Assembly (NCBI GenBank): GCA_020636955.1
Contig: JACJWY010000010.1
Location: forward strand, 42,768-106,767
Length of the DNA: 64,000 nt
From: Thermoleophilales bacterium
Lineage (GTDB): Bacteria > Actinomycetota > Thermoleophilia > Solirubrobacterales > 70-9
Reading direction: 5' to 3'
This document shows positions 42,339 through 49,868 of this stretch, one piece after another. The notes under the pieces are model-generated. The model was given only the letters and a program-made list of their open reading frames with translations, did no database searches and had not been told where the DNA came from. The translations under genes and the position numbers were made by a program. Within the stretch, counting starts at the first letter, position 1; each line of letters opens with the position of its first letter.

Positions 42339-42902
42339 CTTCTCCAGTTCCGGGGCCAGATCCAGCAGCAGTCTGACTGGCAGGCCGATCACGTTGGCTA
42401 TGTCCCCCTCCACTCCGGCGACCAGAGAGGAGCCGCGACCCTGGATCGCATACCCGCCGGCCCTGTCCTTCCATTCGCCGCTTGCCAGGTACCGGTCGAT
42501 CTCGCCGGTGCCGAGCTCCCGGAACCTGACCGTCGATTCGGCCACCCCGCTTCGCACCCTCTCCTCTTCCGGTCCGAGGATCGCCAGACCACTGAGCACA
42601 CGGTGGCTGCGTCCGGAGAGCTGGGCCAGGTATTCCCGTGCCCGGATCTCGTCTTCCGGCTTGCCAATTACCCGGTCTTCGAGAACCACATCCGTGTCAC
42701 AGCCGATGACCACGGCTCCGGGAGCCCTTTCTGCAACGGACCTGGCCTTGAGCAGCGCATTGGCGAGCACCACCTCGGCCGGATCACCGTGGACTATCTC
42801 CTCGACCCCGGAAACCCGGACCTCGAATCCGATGTCGAGCCGTTCGAGTATTTCGCGCCGTTGCGGGGAGCCGGAGGCCAGAATCACCTTGTCTGCGGAC
42901 AC
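42333..42902 (-). CDS. maf: Nucleoside triphosphate pyrophosphatase, Maf family
   Basis: A 189-residue Maf/Ham1-fold protein starting VSADKVILASGSPQRREIL, with the S-x-x-R-R-E-I-L signature, and GCDTDVVLEDRVIGKPED containing the D-x-D metal site. Maf proteins hydrolyse dTTP/UTP or m7GTP to monophosphates as house-cleaning enzymes. The open frame continues to 43073 but overlaps tetR; the GTG at 42902 gives the family start, 17 nt past the tetR stop. The neighbourhood (maf near mreC) is ancestral. Confidence 0.92.
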   Translation of the reverse strand: MSADKVILASGSPQRREILERLDIGFEVRVSGVEEIVHGDPAEVVLANALLKARSVAERAPGAVVIGCDTDVVLEDRVIGKPEDEIRAREYLAQLSGRSHRVLSGLAILGPEEERVRSGVAESTVRFRELGTGEIDRYLASGEWKDRAGGYAIQGRGSSLVAGVEGDIANVIGLPVRLLLDLAPELEKS

Positions 42903-42919
42903 CGCTTCAGAATCCCGGA

Positions 42920-43483
42920 TCAGGCATTGTCGCTGGCTCTGATCAGGGTCTCCATGGCCCGGATCGCCCGGTCGATCTCGGGCTCCGAGCGGACCGCGAT
43001 GTTTACCCATTCGTAGGCCATCCCGATCTGGGTGAGTACGTCCGCAAGCTCCCCCGCCTTGCCCCCCGCCCATGCGGGCCGGGTTCTTTCGATCTCGACC
43101 GTGAGTTCACGGGTGATCGCGGTCGACACTCCGGAACCCGGAGCCAGCATGACTCGCAGCCCCAGCTCGGGTTCGGACTGGATCAGATGCCTGAGCGGGG
43201 CGAAGCCGGCGGTCGTGACCATAAACCGGCGCATGCCGTCGATCGTCCTTTCCAGCCCCTGACCTTCTGCTTCTTCGATTGCGGTCCCGATCACCTCGAC
43301 GACCATCCCGGAGAGCATTTCCGAGATCAGCGAATCCCGGTCCCCCACCCAGCGATAAAGCGTGGTCCGTCCTATACCCAGTTCGTTGGCGAGCGACTGC
43401 ATGTCGATCCGCTCGCAGTCCAGGTAGTGCTTTCGCGCTGCCTCGATTGCGTCCCGGCGCCGGACTTTCTCGGAAACACCCAC
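42920..43483 (-). CDS. TetR-family regulator, QsdR-like
   Basis: A 187-residue one-component regulator. The N-terminal HTH (MQSLANELGIGRTTLYRWVGDRDSLISEML) is typical, and the C-terminal half resembles the QsdR ligand-binding domain known from Rhodococcus quorum-quenching regulators. It starts at GTG 43483 and is divergent from the methyltransferase gene 48 bp away, so it probably controls that gene or itself. The effector is unknown. Confidence 0.83.
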   Translation of the reverse strand: MGVSEKVRRRDAIEAARKHYLDCERIDMQSLANELGIGRTTLYRWVGDRDSLISEMLSGMVVEVIGTAIEEAEGQGLERTIDGMRRFMVTTAGFAPLRHLIQSEPELGLRVMLAPGSGVSTAITRELTVEIERTRPAWAGGKAGELADVLTQIGMAYEWVNIAVRSEPEIDRAIRAMETLIRASDNA

Positions 43484-43531
43484 GGTCGAATCCTATTCCT
43501 GCGCCTGGACCGATCGTTCAGACTTGGCCTC

Positions 43532-44335
43532 ATGGATGATCCGGTTGATCTACTGAGGGCCGCGGGCTCGGTTTTCGCCGAAGACGAGGCACGGCTTCTG
43601 AGTGAATCGGCGAACTCGCCTTCGGAGCTCGAATCGATGCTGCAGCGTCGCGTTTCCGGCGAGCCGATCCAGCAGATTGTGGGTTGGTCGGAGTTCTGCG
43701 GCCTGAAGATCAGGGTCGAGCCCGGAGTCTTTCTCCCCCGGCCCCGTTCCGAATTCCTGGTCGAGAAGGCGATCGGGCTCGGTCACCCCGGATCAACCGT
43801 GCTGGATATCTGCTGCGGGACCGGTGCCCTGGGGGTCGCGACCGTGGTCGGGCTGGGATCCGGTGACCTTCGCGCGACTGACATCGACCCGGCCGCGGTG
43901 AAATGCGCGGTCACCAACGTCGACGAGGTCGGCGGGAGAGTCTACCGGGGCGATCTGTTCGAGCCCCTCCCCGGCTCGCTCGCTAGTCGGGCCGACCTGG
44001 TGCTAGTCAACGCGCCCTATGTGCCGACCGCGGAGCTCCCGCTGATGCCCAGAGAAGCCAGGCTCTACGAGGAGACCGTCACTCTCGACGGCGGCGAAGA
44101 CGGCCTCGACGTCCAGCGGCGGGCAATCCTCGAAGCCCCGCGGTGGCTCGCGCCCGGAGGTCACCTGCTGGTCGAGACCAGCGACCTCCAGGCGGAGTCG
44201 ACAATGCACCTGATGAAGGCCGTGGGCCTCAAAGTCACCCTTGCAACCTCGGGCGAATGGGGCGCCACCGTCGTGACCGGGAAGCATGAGCGGGTGGATG
44301 CCAGGGGCCTCCAGCCGTTCGCTGGCGAGGAATAA
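43532..44335 (+). CDS. PrmC/HemK-related glutamine N5-methyltransferase, NAPY subtype
   Basis: A 267-residue SAM-dependent methyltransferase. It has the AdoMet loop VLDICCGTGALGVA, an acidic strand TDIDP and the catalytic tetrapeptide NAPY where true PrmC has NPPY, followed by VPTAELPLMPREARLYEE and LDGGEDGLDVQR. This matches the actinobacterial PrmC-related family of unknown substrate. The frame is open 115 codons further upstream across the tetR gene, so ATG 43532 (MDDPVDLLRAAG) is chosen. It probably modifies a Gln in a protein, but not necessarily release factors. Confidence 0.86.
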   Translation: MDDPVDLLRAAGSVFAEDEARLLSESANSPSELESMLQRRVSGEPIQQIVGWSEFCGLKIRVEPGVFLPRPRSEFLVEKAIGLGHPGSTVLDICCGTGALGVATVVGLGSGDLRATDIDPAAVKCAVTNVDEVGGRVYRGDLFEPLPGSLASRADLVLVNAPYVPTAELPLMPREARLYEETVTLDGGEDGLDVQRRAILEAPRWLAPGGHLLVETSDLQAESTMHLMKAVGLKVTLATSGEWGATVVTGKHERVDARGLQPFAGEE

Positions 44336-44403
44336 GCCCGGGAATGGCCGCGATCGTACGCGGGTACTTGAGCTGACGTTTCCGGGCGTTGACGAAGACC
44401 AGC

Positions 44404-44431
44404 GGGCGGGTGGTGGCCCCTGGCGCCGCCC
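44404..44431. terminator. Possible hairpin between convergent methyltransferase and ndk genes
   Basis: GGGCGG (44404-44409) and CCGCCC (44426-44431) can pair in the 100-bp gap between the two convergent stop codons. There is no T-run, so this is a weak call. Confidence 0.3.
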
Positions 44432-44435
44432 GGGC

Positions 44436-44843
44436 CTAAACCCCTTCGGGGAACCAGATCGCTATTTCGCGAGCCGCTGACTCATCTGAATCGGAGCCGT
44501 GAACCATGTTGAAGGTCACTTCGAGGGCGTAGTCGCCTCGGATCGAGCCGGGAGCGGCCTCAACCGGGTTGGTGGCGCCGATCAGCTGACGGGCAGCCAC
44601 CACCGCTTCCGGGCCTTCGAGGACCGCTGCGACCAGGGGGCCGCCGGTGATGAAGTCGACCAGCTCACCGAAAAAGGGCTTCTCGGTGTGCTCGGCGTAG
44701 TGCTCGTTGGCAATTTCCTCGGTCGCGGTGAGCTTCTTCAGGGCTGCGATGCGAAGGCCCTTGCGCTCGAAGCGGGCGAGAACCTCGCCGGTGAGGGCGC
44801 GTTCGAAGGCATCGGGCTTGACCAGGATCAGGGTCTGGGACAT
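44436..44843 (-). CDS. ndk: Nucleoside diphosphate kinase
   Basis: A 135-residue NDK of standard length starting MSQTLILVKPDAFERALTGEV. The catalytic histidine lies in FNMVHGSDSDESAAREI. It transfers the gamma phosphate between nucleoside triphosphates and diphosphates through a phosphohistidine. Located between folC and maf as in many actinobacteria. The ATG at 44843 is the family start. Confidence 0.98.
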   Translation of the reverse strand: MSQTLILVKPDAFERALTGEVLARFERKGLRIAALKKLTATEEIANEHYAEHTEKPFFGELVDFITGGPLVAAVLEGPEAVVAARQLIGATNPVEAAPGSIRGDYALEVTFNMVHGSDSDESAAREIAIWFPEGV

Positions 44844-44911
44844 GTCTAGCTACTCCGTTGTGGGGGGTGGTTGTGACGAAAACCGGCGAGTCAGCGTATC
44901 CGCGCGGGGCT

Positions 44912-45709
44912 TCAGTTGTCGCCGCGGTTGATCGGCTCGGACTGCTCGTCGTCGCCCACCGTGATCTTGCGTCGGGTCGAACGCGGCTTGCGCGAGGCTT
45001 CATCCGACTCCGACGAGGAGCTCTTGGCCCGCCGGGTCGGTTCTTCCGAACGGCCCTCCCGGGAGGAGCTCTCACGGGATGAAGAGCGGCCTTCGCGGGA
45101 AGAGCTTTCGCGGGATGAGGAGCGACTCTCGGAACGGCTGCCGCCGGATGAAGCCTCGGCCGGAGCCTTGCCGGAACGGCGACGGCGCTGGTCCTTTTCC
45201 GGAGCGCTCTCGGAGCGACCCGACTTGGACCGGCTCGACGAACCGCTGCGCGAGGAACGCTTGGGAGCGATCAGGGTCGTCTCGCAGTAGGGACAGACTT
45301 TCCAGTTCAGGCCGACCGGCTTCGAGCAGGTCGGGCAAGGCTCCTTCAGCCGGGTCCGGCAGGCCGGGCAGCGGATGAAGTCGCTTTCAACCGGCGAGCC
45401 GCACTTGTGGCATGAGTTGTGCTTGAGATGGCGGAGGCGGACCTCGGACTCGCTTATGTCCGTTTCACGCTCGCGGATGTCCTCGAGGAATTCCGGCGGA
45501 CGCAGGATCGCGTAAACGAGGGTCCCGACGAAGGGGAAAAAGGATGCGGCGGTGGCGCAGCCAACCAGGAAAGGGTCGGCGATCCGACGCCGGGCATCGG
45601 TGAAGGTGAAGACGATCAGGGCAATCCAGATCGCAACCAGCATCAGGACCACCAGGGTGGCGGCCAGGTTCAGGGCGGTGTTTTCAATTCCGAAGATGGC
45701 GAGAGGCAT
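44912..45709 (-). CDS. Membrane protein with double zinc ribbon and Ser/Arg-rich tail
   Basis: A 265-residue protein with two membrane segments (about 12-36 and 47-68), then a double zinc ribbon made of four Cys pairs (CHKC, CPAC, CPTC, CPYC; residues about 100-142), then a low-complexity Ser/Arg/Glu-rich tail of ~115 residues. The tail contains two near-identical 12-residue units (SSSRESSSREGR) encoded by a 36-bp tandem repeat. Function is unknown; zinc-ribbon proteins of this kind are common in actinobacteria downstream of folC. It is transcribed after folC and the 39-aa ORF. The ATG at 45709 leads straight into the first membrane segment. Confidence 0.8.
   Translation of the reverse strand: MPLAIFGIENTALNLAATLVVLMLVAIWIALIVFTFTDARRRIADPFLVGCATAASFFPFVGTLVYAILRPPEFLEDIRERETDISESEVRLRHLKHNSCHKCGSPVESDFIRCPACRTRLKEPCPTCSKPVGLNWKVCPYCETTLIAPKRSSRSGSSSRSKSGRSESAPEKDQRRRRSGKAPAEASSGGSRSESRSSSRESSSREGRSSSRESSSREGRSEEPTRRAKSSSSESDEASRKPRSTRRKITVGDDEQSEPINRGDN
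45048..45119. repeat. Two 36-bp tandem repeats inside the zinc-ribbon gene
   Basis: Units 45048-45083 and 45084-45119 are near-identical and in frame, encoding 12 residues each of the Ser/Arg tail. They are a likely site of length variation between strains. Confidence 0.75.
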
Positions 45710-45715
45710 GGCTGA

Positions 45716-45835
45716 CTAGAGGAACATCCTTCCGAATAGGTACCCGATGCCGAAGAAGACAAGGATCACGATCGCCACGACCGCAGCGACCAGCGCCATC
45801 ATCGACAGCAGTTGGGAGCCGGTCTGACGATTCAC
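45716..45835 (-). CDS. Putative 39-aa single-pass membrane microprotein
   Basis: A GTG-initiated frame encodes MNRQTGSQLLSMMALVAAVV and then AIVILVFFGIGYLFGRMFL. It is a short polar N-terminus followed by one strongly hydrophobic helix of about 25 residues and a basic stop-transfer Arg near the end. It lies 70 bp after the folC stop and 6 bp before the zinc-ribbon membrane protein, same strand, so an operon is likely. No clear Shine-Dalgarno is visible, which lowers confidence. No homologue is recognised. Confidence 0.5.
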   Translation of the reverse strand: MNRQTGSQLLSMMALVAAVVAIVILVFFGIGYLFGRMFL

Positions 45836-45905
45836 CGGGTAATCGTGACATAACCGGCGGCTGCCGAACCCCCCGCCCCGGCTTCTGGGAGGCCTTGCCC
45901 GACCT

Positions 45906-47192
45906 TCAGGCCGTGGTGTCGACGACCTCCCCGGGGGCGAAGAGGAAATGTGAACCGGTGATCACCACCGCCCCTTCCCGTTCCAGAGCCATTTCTCTTG
46001 CCCGAGCCACCGCATCGGCGGGGGTCCGGGCGATCGAGGATTCGAGACCCAGGCCATCCGCCACCTCCCGCAAATCCTCGGGGTCCCAGGCCCGGGCACC
46101 GGGCCGGCCCCAGGCCATCAAGGCTTCCGCGGGAAGTCCGGTGAATACGGCCGCGTCCAGGGAGCCGGCCAGCTCGGCCAGCATGCCCGGCGCGTCCTTG
46201 TCCGCGAGCACACCGATCACCCCGATCACCGGGGTCTCGCCGGTCACCTCGGGCAGCGAAGCAGCCAGCGCCCGTGCCCCGGCCGGATTGTGGGCCACAT
46301 CGGCGAGCACCAGCGGTTTTTGACCGATCTGTTCGAGCCGGCCGTGGATGACCAGACCGCCGACGGCCTCCTCGGCCTTCAGCCGCGAAACCTCCCCGAG
46401 AAAGCACCCGGCGGCGGCTTCCGCCACTGCGAAGTTGGTGCGTTGAAATCCGCCTATTCCGTGAACTTCGGGAGCGCCAGCAGCAGCGGTGATCTCCCGC
46501 AGCTCGCAATTTCGCTCGGCGGCGGTGCTTCGGGCCAGACCCAGAACTTCGGAGGAGACCGGACCGAGGACCAGGGTCGTGCCCGGCCGCAGAACCGCGA
46601 GCTTTTCCGCGGCGATCTCGACCTCGGACTCACCCAGGAACTCGGTGTGGTCAAGCCCGATCGAGGTCAGGACGGTGGCCAGCGAATCGATCGAGTTGGT
46701 GGCATCCAGCCTGCCTCCAAGACCGGCCTCGATCGCTGCGATCTGGACTCCTGATTCAGCCAGGGTCAGAAAGGCGGCCGCGGTGGCCAGCTCGAACTGT
46801 GTCACCTCCTCCCCGTCCAGCCGGGCGTTCACCGCGCCGGCGGCCTCGGCGACCCGCTTCACACAGTCGGCGAACAACTGCGGGTCTTCGCGTCCGGAAA
46901 CGACCACCCGTTCGGACCAATGTGCAAGGTGGGGCGAGAGCGAGCAGCCGGCCCGGTAGCCGTGGGCTTCGCAGATTGCGGCGATCATCCGGGAGACGGA
47001 GGACTTGCCGTTGGTACCGACCACATGAATGGTCGCGAAGGAGTCCTGGGGACGGCCCAGCTCCTCGCTCAGCGTCTCCATCCTCTCGAGACCGAGCTTC
47101 CAGCCGATCGGTTCGAGTGAATTCAGGAAAGCTTCGGCGTCAAAGTTCCCGGGGTCGGGCACCAGTTCCGCAGCGGCATCGTTGCCGGACAC
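45906..47192 (-). CDS. folC: Folylpolyglutamate synthase/dihydrofolate synthase
   Basis: A 428-residue Mur-ligase-type enzyme. The ATP loop VVGTNGKSSVSRMI lies near residue 57, SPHLAHWSERVVVSG (omega-loop region) follows, and DVAHNPAGARALAASL sits in the C-terminal domain. It adds glutamate to folates (and dihydropteroate). The GTG at 47192 starts 8 nt after the valS stop, so valS-folC are one transcript, as in many bacteria. Confidence 0.95.
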   Translation of the reverse strand: MSGNDAAAELVPDPGNFDAEAFLNSLEPIGWKLGLERMETLSEELGRPQDSFATIHVVGTNGKSSVSRMIAAICEAHGYRAGCSLSPHLAHWSERVVVSGREDPQLFADCVKRVAEAAGAVNARLDGEEVTQFELATAAAFLTLAESGVQIAAIEAGLGGRLDATNSIDSLATVLTSIGLDHTEFLGESEVEIAAEKLAVLRPGTTLVLGPVSSEVLGLARSTAAERNCELREITAAAGAPEVHGIGGFQRTNFAVAEAAAGCFLGEVSRLKAEEAVGGLVIHGRLEQIGQKPLVLADVAHNPAGARALAASLPEVTGETPVIGVIGVLADKDAPGMLAELAGSLDAAVFTGLPAEALMAWGRPGARAWDPEDLREVADGLGLESSIARTPADAVARAREMALEREGAVVITGSHFLFAPGEVVDTTA

Positions 47193-47200
47193 CCGACTCC

Positions 47201-49747
47201 TTAGCCGAGTTCGGCCATTTCGGCCTGGAGCCGTTCGGCCTTTTCGCGTTCCTCGGCGACCACTTCGGCCGGGGCGTTCTGGACGAAGCGCTCATTGGCG
47301 AGCTTGCCTTCGATCTTCTTCAGTTCCCCCTCGAGTTTGCCGCGACGGGCGTCGATCCGGGATCTGATGGCTTCCATGTCCAGTTCGTCGGAAGCCTGGA
47401 TTCCGAAACCGGCGACGGTGGCCACCGCTTCGCCCTCGTTCGCGCCGATCTCCACGCGACCGAGCCGGGCGACGAATTCGGGGACCGAAGTCGCATCTCC
47501 GGTGACGTCCAGCACGACCTTGGGTGGCACCCCGGCCATGTCGCGCCAGCCCCGCAGCTGACGGGTTGTCGCGATCGCCTCACCGACCTCGGTCTCGACT
47601 GCTTCGCTGATCCGGAAATCATCGGCCTCCGGGAAGGGATGAATTACCAGATGCCCCTCCCGGTAGGGGTGGTATTCCCAGATCGCTTCGGTGACGAAGG
47701 GCATGACCGGATGAGCCAGGGCGAGCGTGCGTTCAAGCGTATGGAGCAGAACCTGGGCGATTTCCGGGTCGCCGTCATAGATCCTTGGCTTGGCGATCTC
47801 CAGGTACCAGTCACAAAGATCGGAGAAAACGAAGGAGTAGAGCTCCTGAACCGCATGGGCGAAGTCGTACTCGCCGATCAGCCGGGTGTAAGTCGCGACG
47901 GTCGACTCGAGACGGGAAAGGATCCAGCGATCCTCGAGCGCGATCGGCTCAGCTGGAACCGTCCGGTCCTGCGGCGCTTCGGTGTTCAGCAGGATCAGGC
48001 GCGAGGCATTCCAGAGCTTCGTCGCCAGATCGCGTCCCTGTTGGACCTTCGCGTCGGAGTAGCGCACGTCCTGCGTGGAGGACATCGCCAGCAGACCGAA
48101 CCTGAGGGCGTCGGCTCCGTGCTCTTCGATCTCCCCCAGCGGGTCGATCCCGGTGCCGAGACTCTTCGACATGCGGCGGCCGTCACGGGCCTGGATCACC
48201 GAATGCACGTAGACATCGCGGAAGGGAACGTCACCGGCAAATTCGAGCCCGGTCATGATCATGCGAGCGACCCAGAGGAAGAGAATCTCCCGGGCGGTAG
48301 TGAGGAAATCGGTCGGGTAGAAGGCCTTCAGTTCCTCCGTCTGCTCCGGCCAGCCAAGCGTCGCGAAAGGCCAGATCGCGGAGGAAAACCAGGTGTCAAG
48401 CACATCCTCTTCCTGGATCCAGCCTTCGCCCTCGGGCGCGGTTTCGCCGACCCAGGTCTCTTCGCCGCGGTACCACACAGGGATCCGGTGACCCCACCAG
48501 AGCTGACGGGAAACGCACCAGGGCCGGATCTCCCGCATCCAGTCGAGATAGACCCGCTTCCACTGGCCGGGGGCGATACTTACCCGGCCGTCCTCGACCG
48601 CCTCGATCGCCGGCTTTGCGAGCTCGTCCATCTGGCAGAACCACTGCAGCGAGATCAGCGGTTCGATCCGCTCGCCCGAGCGTTCCGAGAAGGGAACAGA
48701 GTGGACGTACTCCTCCTCGCCGCTCAGGGCGCCTTCTTCCTTGAGGGCCTTGACCACCTCGACCTGGGCTTCGGCCACCGTCATGCCCTCGAAGCGCTCG
48801 CCGGACATTGCCGTCATCCGGCCGTCCTCGCCGATCACGGAGATCTCCTCAAGACCGTGACGGCGGCCGATCTCGAAGTCGTTGACATCGTGGCCGGGGG
48901 TGATTTTCAGGGCGCCGGTTCCGAACTCGATGTCGACGTGGTCATCGGCGATGATCGGCAGCCGGCGGCCGACCAGGGGCAGGATGCAGTGCTGGCCGAC
49001 CAGGTCGCCGTATCGCTCGTCCTTCGGGTTCACGGCGACTGCGGTATCGGCCATCATGGTCTCCGGTCTGACCGTTGCCACGGTCAGGACGCGGTCGCTG
49101 CCTTCCACGGGATAGTCGATCGAATACAGGTGGTCGGCCACTTCCTCGTTGACGACTTCGAGGTCGGAGATCGCCGACTGTGAGCCCGGATCCCAGTTGA
49201 CCATGTAGTGGTCGCGGTAGATGTAGCCCTTTTCGTACAGCGACGTGAAGACCTTGCGAACAGCCTGGGCATACCCGTCGTCGAGCGTGAACCGCTCACG
49301 TTCGTAGTCGACCGAAGCGCCAAGCCGCTGGTACTGCTCGCGGATCGAACCACCGAATTCTTCCTTCCACTCCCAGACCCGCTCGGTGAAGGCCTCGCGG
49401 CCGATCTCGTGGCGACTGATGCCCTCCGACTTCAGGCGCTTCTCGACCACGGTCTGGGTGGCGATGCCGGCGTGGTCCATGCCGAGGATCCAGAGCGTGT
49501 TCCTGCCGGACATCCGGTTCATGCGAACCAGGGCGTCCTGCATCGACCCGTTCAGGGCGTGACCCATGTGAAGCACCCCGGTCACGTTCGGGGGCGGGAT
49601 AGCGACCGAGTAGTTCTCGTCGGCGGTCCCGGTCGCCTCCGGGTGAAAATAGCCACCCTCCAGCCATTCCGCGAAGATCCGGGCCTCGGTCTCCCCGGGT
49701 TGCCACCGGGTCGTCTCCTCGAGTTGCTTTCGGTCGTTTTCGTCCAA
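47201..49747 (-). CDS. valS: Valyl-tRNA synthetase
   Basis: An 848-residue class Ia synthetase. The HIGH-type motif is PPNVTGVLHMGHALNG, the CP1 editing domain follows, and KMSKS appears as RRMSKSLGTGIDP. A C-terminal coiled coil (GKLEGELKKIEGKLANERF...) ends the protein, as in all ValRS. The frame starts with a TTG at 49747 (LDENDRKQLEETTRW); no ATG or GTG lies near enough upstream of the conserved RWQPGETEARIF, and no clear Shine-Dalgarno is seen. Confidence 0.96.
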   Translation of the reverse strand: MDENDRKQLEETTRWQPGETEARIFAEWLEGGYFHPEATGTADENYSVAIPPPNVTGVLHMGHALNGSMQDALVRMNRMSGRNTLWILGMDHAGIATQTVVEKRLKSEGISRHEIGREAFTERVWEWKEEFGGSIREQYQRLGASVDYERERFTLDDGYAQAVRKVFTSLYEKGYIYRDHYMVNWDPGSQSAISDLEVVNEEVADHLYSIDYPVEGSDRVLTVATVRPETMMADTAVAVNPKDERYGDLVGQHCILPLVGRRLPIIADDHVDIEFGTGALKITPGHDVNDFEIGRRHGLEEISVIGEDGRMTAMSGERFEGMTVAEAQVEVVKALKEEGALSGEEEYVHSVPFSERSGERIEPLISLQWFCQMDELAKPAIEAVEDGRVSIAPGQWKRVYLDWMREIRPWCVSRQLWWGHRIPVWYRGEETWVGETAPEGEGWIQEEDVLDTWFSSAIWPFATLGWPEQTEELKAFYPTDFLTTAREILFLWVARMIMTGLEFAGDVPFRDVYVHSVIQARDGRRMSKSLGTGIDPLGEIEEHGADALRFGLLAMSSTQDVRYSDAKVQQGRDLATKLWNASRLILLNTEAPQDRTVPAEPIALEDRWILSRLESTVATYTRLIGEYDFAHAVQELYSFVFSDLCDWYLEIAKPRIYDGDPEIAQVLLHTLERTLALAHPVMPFVTEAIWEYHPYREGHLVIHPFPEADDFRISEAVETEVGEAIATTRQLRGWRDMAGVPPKVVLDVTGDATSVPEFVARLGRVEIGANEGEAVATVAGFGIQASDELDMEAIRSRIDARRGKLEGELKKIEGKLANERFVQNAPAEVVAEEREKAERLQAEMAELG

Positions 49748-49868
49748 GGTCAGCCGATCTTATTGACGGCAACCGTCCGAACACCCGAAGCTCGGGTCAA
49801 CCCGGATCCGGAGATCATCCGGATCGTGTGATTGCCCGGGACCTTCCGGTCTGGAAGAGTTCACGCAA

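Noticed and set aside
43187..43531. N-terminal extension of the methyltransferase frame
   Set aside because: It is antisense to tetR and has no similarity to the family. The ATG at 43532 matches the family start.
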